In this document: positions 53,484 to 61,396 of the stretch, piece by piece
Numbering within the stretch: position 1 is the stretch's first letter
Layout of the letters: each line of letters starts with the position of its first letter
Assembly (NCBI GenBank): GCA_934096585.1
Contig: CAKOMG010000008.1
Location: 1 to 64,000, forward strand
From: an uncultured Bacilli bacterium
GTDB taxonomy: Bacteria; Bacillota_I; Bacilli_A; ML615J-28; CAG-698
Length of the DNA: 64,000 bases
Direction: 5' to 3'
Notes under the pieces: model-generated
The model's database searches: none
Told to the model about the DNA's origin: nothing
Seen by the model: the letters and a program-made list of their open reading frames with translations, nothing else
Translations under genes and position numbers: made by a program

Positions 53484-54149
53484 TTAAATTATTTTATATA
53501 CAAACCTTGGACCTTCTAATCCATTTATACCAAGTGGAATAAATCCACATTTTTCAAGCACTCTTTGAGAAGCCTTATTATTTGGATCTGTTTCAGCTTC
53601 AATTCTTTTAGCGCCTTCTTTTAATGCCCATTCAATAATTTTATTTACTGCTTCGGTTCCATATCCTTTGTTTTGATATTTACTGGTAATTCCATATCCT
53701 ACTTCAACTGTTTTATCATCCGAAATTCCTTTAAAACATAAGTCCCCAATAGTAGTTCCATTTTTTAATTTAATATTCCAAGCTATATACCATTGTTGTA
53801 ATGCAGGATATTTAGTAGCACCATCTAACATTTCTTTATATGCTTTTTTTAATTCTTTATCTTTTGTTTTTAAGATTAAATTTTTCATTTCTTGGATTGT
53901 TAAAGGATATATTATTAGTCTTTTTGTTTCAAGTAATATATTTAATTCACGTTTATGAAATTTGATTATTTCTTCTTTTAGTGAAATCTTTGTTATTTCA
54001 TAACCATAATTGATTAATTCGTATTTATATTTTAAAAATAAATGATCAATTTTGTTATCCGTTATATTTTGTATATCTTTAAAAGATAATGTATAATCCT
54101 CTTGATTATTGTTTTTAAAATATTCAAAAAGTTTATTATATTTACTCAT
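53484..54149 (-). CDS. Two-domain protein: DUF7662-like plus GNAT acetyltransferase
   Basis: 221 residues. Residues 1-65 (YNKLFEYFKNNNQEDYTLSF ... KYKYELINYGYEI) look like the small helical domain found alone or fused in many bacteria (DUF7662-like, by memory). Residues about 73-221 are a RimJ/RimL-type GNAT: ETKRLIIYPLT, VEVGYGITSKYQNKGYGTEA (acetyl-CoA loop Q-N-K-G-Y-G), NKASQRVLEKCGF. Probably acetylates a protein N-terminus or small amine. Fused domain order is unusual. Confidence 0.75.
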   Translation of the reverse strand: MSKYNKLFEYFKNNNQEDYTLSFKDIQNITDNKIDHLFLKYKYELINYGYEITKISLKEEIIKFHKRELNILLETKRLIIYPLTIQEMKNLILKTKDKELKKAYKEMLDGATKYPALQQWYIAWNIKLKNGTTIGDLCFKGISDDKTVEVGYGITSKYQNKGYGTEAVNKIIEWALKEGAKRIEAETDPNNKASQRVLEKCGFIPLGINGLEGPRFVYKII

Positions 54150-54197
54150 TTTTTTTACCCTACACTATTTTATCATATTTTAAATTATTTTAAAAGT

Positions 54198-54225
54198 ATA
54201 AAATACACTTCCTAAGAAGTGTATT
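54198..54225 (-). terminator. Hairpin ending a possible short transcript
   Basis: A 10-bp perfect stem (54202-54211 with 54216-54225), loop CTAA on the plus strand, followed by a T-rich stretch on the minus strand. Nearly identical to the hairpin at 54390-54413. Confidence 0.65.
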
Positions 54226-54323
54226 CATTAAAGATATTCAGCATACCTAGCAAACCTGTAATAACCGTATTCAGCAATAAATCCAGCTATAGTTTTATTA
54301 GAATTCTTTTTGCTAGCTTTCAT
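54200..54323 (-). ncRNA. Candidate small RNA or 31-codon gene
   Basis: A promoter (54327-54355) and terminator (54198-54225) bracket about 120 nt with no known gene. Inside, a frame from ATG at 54321-54323 to TAA at 54228-54230 encodes KASKKNSNKTIAGFIAEYGY and 10 more residues. The ATG is at or before the expected transcript start and has no ribosome site, so an untranslated RNA or a remnant is as likely. Confidence 0.4.
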
Positions 54324-54326
54324 TTA

Positions 54327-54355
54327 TTATATCATTAATCCGGTAAAATGTAAAG
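54327..54355 (-). promoter_or_regulatory. Promoter of the candidate small RNA
   Basis: Minus strand: TTTACA (54350-54355), 17-bp spacer, TATAAT (54327-54332) with TGA upstream. Confidence 0.7.
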
Positions 54356-54383
54356 TAAAGGCTGTACAGTTTATACGACATGT

Positions 54384-54413
54384 ACAAAAAATACACTTCC
54401 TACGAAGTGTATT
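54384..54413 (-). terminator. Terminator of the LRR lipoprotein gene
   Basis: A 10-bp stem (54390-54399 with 54404-54413), CTAC loop on the plus strand, T run on the minus strand, 13 bp past the stop. Confidence 0.85.
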
Positions 54414-54425
54414 CCTATATCATAT

Positions 54426-55259
54426 TTATCCCCAAATAACTTTAGTTCCACCATTCCAATCTCTATTCCAAGTTTGTGGACGTCTAGATAATTCACATGT
54501 TATTGTTAAATTACTGCACCCAATAAATGCATCGTTACCAATTGATTCAACATTTTTAGAAATTGTAAGTTTTGATAAAGATGTGCAATTTGCAAATGCA
54601 TAACTTCCAATTTTTGAAAGATTAGTAGGTAATGTAAAATCTTCTAATTTTTCACAATTATAAAATGCATATCTTGTAATTTCTTTTACATTTTCCATAC
54701 CATGTACAACTTTTAAGTTTTTGGCTTTATAAAAGCATGAACCTTCTATAATTGTAATATTACTATTTAATGTTACTTCTTCTAAATATTTATTGTTTTC
54801 AAAAGCAAAATAACCTAAACTTTGAACAGTACTTGGTAACTCATATTTTTTATTATTTAAACTAGACGGATAACAAACTAATTCTGTCATATCAATATTA
54901 TAAAGAACATTATCTTTACTAATATAACTTTTATTATTTTTATCAACAGTAATTTTCTTTAAGTTAACACAATTAGAAAATACATACCATCCCATTACTT
55001 CAATATTTTTACCAATGTAAATTGATTCCATTTGGCTATTTTCTAATGCGGAAGTATCAAGTTCAGTAACTGGTAAACCATTATATTCATCAGGAATTTT
55101 ACGATTATAATAATCATCTTCAAATCCAACAATAGCATAGCTTTTGCCATCGTTAATTAAATTATAAATAAAGCCTTCTTCACTGTATTGTGTATTAGTT
55201 GTACAACCAACTAATAAAAACATTACAAACAATATTAATATTATTTCAATTTTTTTCAT
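54426..55259 (-). CDS. BspA-type LRR_5 lipoprotein
   Basis: 277 residues. Signal peptide with lipobox LLVGC (Cys19). Then about six LRR_5 repeats (LDTSALENSQMESIYI, GWYVFSNCVNLKKITV, LGYFAFENNKYLEEVTL, TRYAFYNCEKLEDFTL, IGSYAFANCTSLSKLTI, IGNDAFIGCSNL), short WGG-rich end. Likely a surface binding protein. It starts 4 bp after larA with only a weak ribosome site, and may be read from the hydroxy-acid operon. Confidence 0.85.
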   Translation of the reverse strand: MKKIEIILILFVMFLLVGCTTNTQYSEEGFIYNLINDGKSYAIVGFEDDYYNRKIPDEYNGLPVTELDTSALENSQMESIYIGKNIEVMGWYVFSNCVNLKKITVDKNNKSYISKDNVLYNIDMTELVCYPSSLNNKKYELPSTVQSLGYFAFENNKYLEEVTLNSNITIIEGSCFYKAKNLKVVHGMENVKEITRYAFYNCEKLEDFTLPTNLSKIGSYAFANCTSLSKLTISKNVESIGNDAFIGCSNLTITCELSRRPQTWNRDWNGGTKVIWG

Positions 55260-55263
55260 TTTT

Positions 55264-56538
55264 TTACTTGAATATTACACTTATTCCATCCGGAATAACT
55301 GTCACTAATTTATCCTTTCCAACTATATTATATGCCTTTTCTAATGCTTCATCAATTGTATAAGCATGTTTTATATGCATATCTGTAATGATTTTAGGAT
55401 CACATTTATCAGTAACAATTATAACAGTAGCTTTGCATAAAATTCTTGCTAATATCTGTGCTTCCCATTGATCAAATTCTGTATTTTCTGGAGCTACATC
55501 ATTTAATTTTTGATAAGCATCATGAGCATCTTTACTATCTGCAAGCAAATGATAAAAGAAATCTCCACCTGTTCCATCAGCGCATGAAGAACAAATAATG
55601 ATAACTCCACCCTCATTTACACATGCTTCACCTGCAGTCATACCTTTAACAGTTTGATAAATGTTTTGGTCAAGTGGATAGCCACCATTTGTTGTGATGA
55701 CAATATCAGAATGAATTGGTTCCACTTGTGCAATTTCTTTAACTAAATTACATCCATGTGCATGGGCATCTTCTAGATCTCCCGCGAATGCTTTTATTAT
55801 TTTTTTCTCTCCATTTATTACTACATTTAAAATAAATTGTAAATTAACTTGTTTAGCCGCAAAAAGCATATCTCTATGAATTGGATTATCCTTTAAGTTA
55901 CCAGCTCTAGAATATTTTGATGCAATAAATCTAGCATTGTGATTCCATAATACCGTTTTTTTAGAAGCAATACCTGGTAATACTGATTTTCTTCCTCCGG
56001 AAAATCCCGCAAAGAAATGAGGTTCAATAAAGCCTTCACTCATTAGAAAATCACATTCATCCACAAGCTTATTTACCCATAATTCTCCACCTGATGGTAA
56101 AATACCTTTAAAAGTCATTTCTTTATCATCATAGGCATTATGGATAACAATTTCTTCTTCAGTAACTATTTTTTCACCATACTTATTAACTAACTCTTCA
56201 TGAGTTGTTGGTCTATGCATACCTGTTGCAATAAGTATTGTAATTTTGATATCTTTATTATATTTTCTTATTTCTTCTAATATTATAGGCATTGTAATAT
56301 GACTTGGAACAGGTCTAGTATGATCACTCGATATAACTACAACATGTTTCTTATCTTTACAAAGAACAGATAAAGATAGAGAATTAATTGGATTTTCTAA
56401 AGCATCTCTTACTAATTCTTGTTCTGTTTTATCAACCTTATAGCTTTCAGTTTTAGAAACAAGTACACCCGCAATTTTTTCTTCTTCTATGTTTAAATCG
56501 ATATGTCCTTTATAAAAAGGTAATTTAATATTTTTCAT
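55264..56538 (-). CDS. larA: LarA-family nickel-pincer racemase/epimerase
   Basis: 424 residues. All key LarA positions are in place with the lactobacillar numbering: DHTR (72-75), H108 (ATGMH), H174 (EPH), K184 (GGRK, which holds the NPN nickel cofactor) and H200 (WNH). Family members racemise lactate, malate or other 2-hydroxy acids. The cofactor-making genes larB, larC and larE are not in the window. Third gene after an Ldh2-type dehydrogenase and malic enzyme, which favours malate or lactate as substrate. AAAGGATG before ATG. Confidence 0.85.
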   Translation of the reverse strand: MKNIKLPFYKGHIDLNIEEEKIAGVLVSKTESYKVDKTEQELVRDALENPINSLSLSVLCKDKKHVVVISSDHTRPVPSHITMPIILEEIRKYNKDIKITILIATGMHRPTTHEELVNKYGEKIVTEEEIVIHNAYDDKEMTFKGILPSGGELWVNKLVDECDFLMSEGFIEPHFFAGFSGGRKSVLPGIASKKTVLWNHNARFIASKYSRAGNLKDNPIHRDMLFAAKQVNLQFILNVVINGEKKIIKAFAGDLEDAHAHGCNLVKEIAQVEPIHSDIVITTNGGYPLDQNIYQTVKGMTAGEACVNEGGVIIICSSCADGTGGDFFYHLLADSKDAHDAYQKLNDVAPENTEFDQWEAQILARILCKATVIIVTDKCDPKIITDMHIKHAYTIDEALEKAYNIVGKDKLVTVIPDGISVIFK

Positions 56539-56561
56539 TTTTTACATCCTTTTTAAAATAT

Positions 56562-56588
56562 AAGAGTGTGCAGAAATTGCACACTCTT
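56562..56588 (-). terminator. Hairpin between malic enzyme and larA
   Basis: An 11-bp stem (arms about 56562-56572 and 56578-56588) with a weak T tract on the minus strand (ATATTTTAA). It may reduce larA expression relative to the two upstream genes. Confidence 0.6.
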
Positions 56589-56593
56589 TTTTA

Positions 56594-57775
56594 TTAGATT
56601 CTAGCAATTCCTTGTTCACGAGCAACTCTTCCAACTTCTTTTGCAACTACTGAACATACACGTTTATCAAATGGAGATGGAATAATATAATCTTCATTTA
56701 ATTCTTCAGGTGTTACAAGTGAAGCAATTGCACGGCTTGCTGCCATCTTCATTTCTTCAGTTATATTCTTAGCTCTTACGTCTAATGCACCTCTAAAGAT
56801 ACCAGGGAATACTAATACATTATTAATTTGGTTAGGGAAATCACTTCTACCAGTAGCAACAACTCTTGCACCACCTTGTTTGGCAAGATCAGGCATAATT
56901 TCTGGAGTTGGATTTGCCATAGCAAAGATGATAGGATCTTTAGCCATTGTTTGAACCATTTCAGGAGTAACAAGATTTGGAGCAGAAACACCAACAAATA
57001 CATCTTTATCTTTGATAATTTCTTTTAGTGGTCCTCTTTGCTTATTTTTATTTGTTACTTCAGCCATAGCTTTTTGAGCAGGATTCATCCATTCTTCACC
57101 TGGTGCTAATGCTCCTTGTTTATCAACAAGTACTACATCGCCAACACCAAATTGTAACATTAATTTACAAATTGAAATACCAGCAGAACCAGCACCATTG
57201 ATAACAACACGTGCATCTTCCATTTTCTTTCCAACTACTTTTAAAGCATTGATTAAACCAGCACATACAACGATTGCTGTACCATGTTGATCATCATGAA
57301 ATACTGGAATATCTAGTTCTTCTTTTAATCTTCTTTCAACTTCAAAACATCTTGGAGCAGAAATATCTTCTAGATTGATACCACCAAATGATGGTGCAAT
57401 TCTTTTTACAGTTTCTACGATTTCATCTACATCTTTAGTATCTAAACAAATAGGAAATGCATCAACATTTGCAAACTCTTTGAATAAAATTGATTTACCT
57501 TCCATAACTGGCATAGCAGCAAGTGGTCCAATATCTCCTAGTCCTAATACAGCAGTTCCATCACTTACTACAGCAACTAAATTTCCTTTAGCAGTGTATT
57601 TATAAACATCATCTGGATTTGCATGAATTTTTCTACAAGGTTCAGCAACACCTGGAGTGTATGCTAAAGACAACTCTTCTTTATTTGTAACTGGTACTTT
57701 TGATATAACTTCTACTTTACCATGATTCTTTTCATGAAGTTCTAGACTTCTTTCATATACTGTTTTTTCAGCCAT
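56594..57775 (-). CDS. NAD(P)-dependent malic enzyme (malate dehydrogenase, decarboxylating)
   Basis: 393 residues, the short prokaryotic form. N-terminal SLAYTPGVAEPCR with the catalytic Tyr, catalytic Lys in VMEGKSILFK, metal-binding EDISAP and HDDQHGTA, and NAD-binding INGAGSAGIS. Converts malate to pyruvate and CO2 in the cytosol. Lies 15 bp after the Ldh2-type gene with AGGAAGAGG before ATG. Confidence 0.94.
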   Translation of the reverse strand: MAEKTVYERSLELHEKNHGKVEVISKVPVTNKEELSLAYTPGVAEPCRKIHANPDDVYKYTAKGNLVAVVSDGTAVLGLGDIGPLAAMPVMEGKSILFKEFANVDAFPICLDTKDVDEIVETVKRIAPSFGGINLEDISAPRCFEVERRLKEELDIPVFHDDQHGTAIVVCAGLINALKVVGKKMEDARVVINGAGSAGISICKLMLQFGVGDVVLVDKQGALAPGEEWMNPAQKAMAEVTNKNKQRGPLKEIIKDKDVFVGVSAPNLVTPEMVQTMAKDPIIFAMANPTPEIMPDLAKQGGARVVATGRSDFPNQINNVLVFPGIFRGALDVRAKNITEEMKMAASRAIASLVTPEELNEDYIIPSPFDKRVCSVVAKEVGRVAREQGIARI

Positions 57776-57790
57776 TTTGATTACCTCTTC

Positions 57791-58915
57791 CTAATATGCA
57801 CTCTTAAATTTATTGTTTCCTTCTACATCGAAGTCACCAAAATATTTTTTATAATCCATACCTAAATATTTAGCCATGTCAATCATTTCTCTTACAGTGT
57901 TTTCATTTACAGGAATGCCTTCTTTTTTAACTCTTTCGATTGAAAGCATTTCTTTTTCACCATGTGTATAAATTCTTTCAGCTCCATTAGCTTTTGGACT
58001 TTCACGTAATTCTTCTAAATATTCACTGAAATGTTTTTTGATTGCTTCAGCGTCCCCGAAGAATGCTGGATTGATTGCCATAAATCCATGGCAAATTCCT
58101 GAGAATCCATTTTGCATTGTATGTGCAGATGTTACACCTTGTGATAAAATTGAAGAGAATAATTCGCAAAGCATACCATATCCATATCCTTTATGTCCAC
58201 CTAATAATTCAGTGTCTCCTCCTAGTGGAACAATACCACCACCTTCATGAGCTTTAATGTTTCCTAATACTTCTGTTGCATTATTAGATGAAACACCATC
58301 TTTATTTACTGCCCATCCAGTTGGAATTGGTTCACCTTTCTTATTATATATTTCAAGTTTTCCACGAGTTACAACAGTAGTTGATGCATCAAAAAAGAAT
58401 GGGTAAGGTTCAGCTGGTGCACAACATGCAATTGGGTTAGAACCTAACATTGCTTTTTTACCAAATGTTGGGACCATAATAGCTTCTGAGTTTGTGCAAG
58501 AGAATCCAATTAATCCTTGATCCATTGCCATTCTTGCATAGTATCCAGCAATACCATAGTGATTTGAGTTTTTAACTGTTACAATACCAACTCCACTTTT
58601 CTTAGCTTTTTCAATTGCCATTTCCATAGCTTTGTGTCCTAATAATTGACCCATACCTGAATGACCATCAATTACAGCACTAATTGGTGTTTCAAATACT
58701 ACTTCTGGTTTTGCATCAATTTTGATTAAACCACTTTCAATTCCTTTATGATATCTAACTAAACGTTGCATACCATGTGATTCAATTCCAAAGTCATCAG
58801 ACATTAAAAGAACGTCTGTAATGATTCTACTTTCATCATTTGTAAATCCAAACTTTTGGAATGCCTCCATACAAAACTTGTCTAATAAATCATGTGAATA
58901 ATTAATATAAGCCAT
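57791..58915 (-). CDS. Ldh2-family malate/L-lactate/sulfolactate dehydrogenase
   Basis: 374 residues of the Ldh2/YlbC-type (non-Rossmann) oxidoreductase family. MSDDFGIESHGMQRLVRYH carries the catalytic His; KNSNHYGIAGYYARMAMDQG and GSNPIACCAP line the NAD(P) site; GGHKGYGYGMLCELF closes it. Oxidises a 2-hydroxy acid (malate, lactate, sulfolactate or ureidoglycolate). Heads the operon with malic enzyme and LarA. AAAGGAAA before ATG and strong promoter upstream. Confidence 0.9.
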   Translation of the reverse strand: MAYINYSHDLLDKFCMEAFQKFGFTNDESRIITDVLLMSDDFGIESHGMQRLVRYHKGIESGLIKIDAKPEVVFETPISAVIDGHSGMGQLLGHKAMEMAIEKAKKSGVGIVTVKNSNHYGIAGYYARMAMDQGLIGFSCTNSEAIMVPTFGKKAMLGSNPIACCAPAEPYPFFFDASTTVVTRGKLEIYNKKGEPIPTGWAVNKDGVSSNNATEVLGNIKAHEGGGIVPLGGDTELLGGHKGYGYGMLCELFSSILSQGVTSAHTMQNGFSGICHGFMAINPAFFGDAEAIKKHFSEYLEELRESPKANGAERIYTHGEKEMLSIERVKKEGIPVNENTVREMIDMAKYLGMDYKKYFGDFDVEGNNKFKSAY

Positions 58916-58953
58916 AAATCTAATTTCCTTTCTATATATTAATTTATAATTCT

Positions 58954-58982
58954 ATTATATCATTTATTTAATACATTAGCAA
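58954..58982 (-). promoter_or_regulatory. Promoter of the hydroxy-acid operon
   Basis: Minus strand: TTGCTA (58977-58982), 17-bp spacer, TATAAT (58954-58959) with TGA upstream. Confidence 0.8.
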
Positions 58983-59069
58983 ACATATTTTTAATTTTAT
59001 TTAATGTTAGTTTATAGTTAGATTATTTTATTGTAATCGAGTTCTATAAGTATTCTTATTTTATAATTA

Positions 59070-59114
59070 TATATAAAATTATATATCATATATAAAATTA
59101 TATATCATATATAA
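59070..59114. repeat. 19-bp tandem repeat
   Basis: TATATAAAATTATATATCA occurs twice in a row (59070-59088, 59089-59107) plus a partial third unit. Pure AT and self-complementary. It sits just before the HepT remnant. Confidence 0.85.
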
Positions 59115-59118
59115 TAAG

Positions 59119-59376
59119 AAATATTATTTAAAATTTATAATTGATCACACCCTTAACAAATCAGAACAAGACATTGAAGAAAATGAAATACTACTAGATT
59201 CAATCATGTTTAGAATAATTCAAATATCAGAAAATAATAATCATCTATCATTAGATTTCAAATCTAAACACCCCACTATACCTTGGGCTTCTATTAAAGG
59301 CATGCGCAATAAAAGCGTTCATGAATATGGTGTTATAAACATTACTATTATTTATGACACAATTACTAAGTATTAA
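59119..59376 (+). pseudogene. HepT-like (DUF86, HEPN toxin) remnant
   Basis: A plus-strand frame of 86 codons with no start codon. It follows the HepT family well: KSEQDIEENEILLDSIMFRI, then HLSLDFKSKHPTIPWASIKG and MRNKSVHEYGVINITIIYDT, with the catalytic RxxxxHxY (R-N-K-S-V-H-E-Y). The first about 20 and last about 20 residues of the family are missing and no MntA-type antitoxin gene adjoins it. A toxin-antitoxin relic. Confidence 0.7.
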
Positions 59377-59384
59377 ATAACATT

Positions 59385-59420
59385 TAAAAAAACATCAAGA
59401 ATTCAACTTGATGTTTTTAT
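59385..59420. terminator. Bidirectional terminator
   Basis: A 9-bp stem (59391-59399 with 59407-59415), with A/T runs on both sides. It ends the AAA ATPase gene on the minus strand and could end plus-strand reads of the HepT remnant. Confidence 0.82.
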
Positions 59421-60604
59421 TTTACCAGCCATTCTCCAATATCAATTATTCTAATTCCTTCATATAAATACTCAGGATGTTTTGTTCTAGCAATTAATAT
59501 TTTAGGATATGCATCTTTTATCTTTAATAAAGAACTAACCTCTCTATTAAATGTACTTTCATTTTCAATATTATCTGATACTTGAATATATATCTTTTCA
59601 TCTCGCTTCATACATACAAAATCTATTTCTGATTTATAAAGCACACCCACATAAACTTCATATCCTCTTCTAAGAAGCTCAATAGCAACAATGTTTTCAT
59701 ACATTCTTCCATAGTTCATATCTTTAATTCCTAGAACTGATGTTTTTAAACTAACATCACATAAATAATACTTTTCTGATGATGATAAGTACTTTTTCCC
59801 CTTTATATCGTACCTATTAACTTTATAAAATAAAAATGCCTGACATAAACCACCTATATATGAGCCTATTGTTTTATCATTAACTTTCATATCATTTTTA
59901 TTAATAATATCACTAATATTTTTAATTGATGTTAGATTTGAAATATTGTCCATTAAGAATGATGTTACTTTAGTTAGAACATTTTTATTTCTTATTTTTT
60001 TTCTTTCTATTAAATCTCTTTCAATTATTGTTTGATAAACAGAATTGATATAATCTTTACGGGCTTTTTCTGTTTGATATAAATATGATCCACTAAATCC
60101 TCCCATTTCAATAAATTGATTAAAATTAGAAATAGCATCATTTAATTCAAAATACTCTAAATATTCTTTATAAGAGAATGGAAATACCTTCAATTCTATT
60201 GTTCTACCTGTAAATAGCGTAGCCAAATTACTTGATAATAAAAAAGCATTTGATCCTGTAATATAAATATCATATTTATTTTGTGAGTGTAAACTATTTA
60301 TCGTTTTTTCAAAGTTTTTACACATTTGTACTTCATCAATGATTAAATAATTATTTTTACTTTCATCATAATTAGAAATAACATAATTATTTAATTCATG
60401 ATATTCATGTAGTTTTTCAAATTCTAAATTATTAAAATCTATATAAATGATATTTGCTTTTTCATCACTGTTCATTATATATTCTTTAAATGAAGTAATT
60501 AACATAGACTTACCCGATCGTCTTATTCCTGTTATTACTTTAATATCTTGAGTTCCTTTATAATCTATTAATTCTTGTAAATAATCTCTTTTAATAATTT
60601 TCAT
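59417..60604 (-). CDS. AAA_14/DUF4143-family ATPase
   Basis: 395 residues. Walker A GIRRSGKS at 26-33, Walker B NYLIIDEVQ near 85-93, sensor ITGSNAFLLS, then a winged-helix-like DUF4143 region and a C-terminal block EIDFVCMKRDEKIYIQVSDN that resembles the PD-(D/E)xK nuclease fold, with Gln in place of Lys. Widespread in gut bacteria and archaea; function unknown. AAAGGATG before ATG. Single gene. Confidence 0.88.
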   Translation of the reverse strand: MKIIKRDYLQELIDYKGTQDIKVITGIRRSGKSMLITSFKEYIMNSDEKANIIYIDFNNLEFEKLHEYHELNNYVISNYDESKNNYLIIDEVQMCKNFEKTINSLHSQNKYDIYITGSNAFLLSSNLATLFTGRTIELKVFPFSYKEYLEYFELNDAISNFNQFIEMGGFSGSYLYQTEKARKDYINSVYQTIIERDLIERKKIRNKNVLTKVTSFLMDNISNLTSIKNISDIINKNDMKVNDKTIGSYIGGLCQAFLFYKVNRYDIKGKKYLSSSEKYYLCDVSLKTSVLGIKDMNYGRMYENIVAIELLRRGYEVYVGVLYKSEIDFVCMKRDEKIYIQVSDNIENESTFNREVSSLLKIKDAYPKILIARTKHPEYLYEGIRIIDIGEWLVK

Positions 60605-60634
60605 AATTCATCCTTTGCTTTAATTATATCATAA

Positions 60635-61311
60635 TTAATTTTCAAAATCAAGATTTCTATTTCGAAATTTTGATTTTTTTTCATTTTCTCGAAATAGAAT
60701 TATCAGATTATTTCGAAATTTTGATTTTTTTTCATTTTCTCGAAATATAATTATTATTTTATTTCGAATTTTTAAATTTTGATTATTTGCATTTTTTATT
60801 TTTTTACAGTCTTTTTCATAATCCATTAAACCATGAATTGTAAAGGCAAATGACATTGCATCCATTTCTAAGTTTTTAAAATTTAATACTTTTTTTGTTC
60901 TAGCTCCTTAAAAATATATTTTGTCATATTGATCATTTTTTCTGTTTCAACAATCATTATTTTTGCAGCTTCACTTGAAGTTGTGCGTTCAGAGTAAATA
61001 ATGGAATAGAACATTAACATACTTTCTTCGCTTGTAAGTGCAATATAATTATTAACTAATGTTGTTAAGATAAGAAACGGATCATTACCTTCTAGTTTTG
61101 GCATTTCCGTATGAGTCTTTTGTTTCGCTTGGCTCCTTAAATAATTATACATTTCATTATTTAATTGTTCTTTTGAACTAAAATGATTATAAAGTGATGG
61201 TTTTTTTATTCCTACTTCTTTCGCAATCATACTCATTGATACAGCTTTTAATCCATATACTGATGCTAAACGAAGTGTTGCATTAATTATTTCTTCTTTT
61301 CTATTATTCAT
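60635..61311 (-). pseudogene. TetR-family regulator, frameshifted at a poly-A run
   Basis: From the ATG at 61311 (AGGAG upstream), the HTH reads MNNRKEEIINATLRLASVYG ... GIKKPSLYNHFSSKEQL. The frame stops at 60883 with ELEQKKY, but one extra A in the A7 run (plus-strand 60890-60896) continues as VLNFKNLEMDAMSFAFTIHG and LMDYEKDC, the normal TetR C-terminal helix, to 60635. The separate frame 60635-60865 is therefore part of this gene. The tail is lengthened by a 51-bp repeat. Possibly phase variable, possibly dead. The operator 61325-61338 is just upstream. Confidence 0.8.
60660..60773. repeat. 51-bp tandem repeat in the TetR tail
   Basis: Two full units (60660-60710 and 60711-60761) and a partial third. 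Each encodes 17 residues containing FRENEKKSKFRN on the minus strand, so copy number changes keep the frame. Confidence 0.9.
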
Positions 61312-61324
61312 TTTTTCTCCTATT

Positions 61325-61338
61325 CTACCATTTGGTAG
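61325..61338. promoter_or_regulatory. TetR operator
   Basis: CTACCA-TT-TGGTAG, a perfect dyad 14 bp before the TetR start codon, typical of an autoregulated TetR/AcrR site. Confidence 0.75.
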
Positions 61339-61365
61339 TATTTTTATCATTTTTATTAAAATATT

Positions 61366-61396
61366 GCAAAAAAAATACGGATAAAATATCCGTATT
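61366..61396 (-). terminator. Terminator of the sigma/anti-sigma operon
   Basis: A 10-bp perfect stem (61374-61383 with 61387-61396), 3-nt loop, seven Ts on the minus strand. It overlaps the last codon of the lipoprotein gene. Confidence 0.9.

Noticed and set aside
60635..60865. Independent 76-residue protein
   Set aside because: Its first part is the C-terminal helix of the TetR gene after a one-base frameshift, and the rest is tandem repeat.
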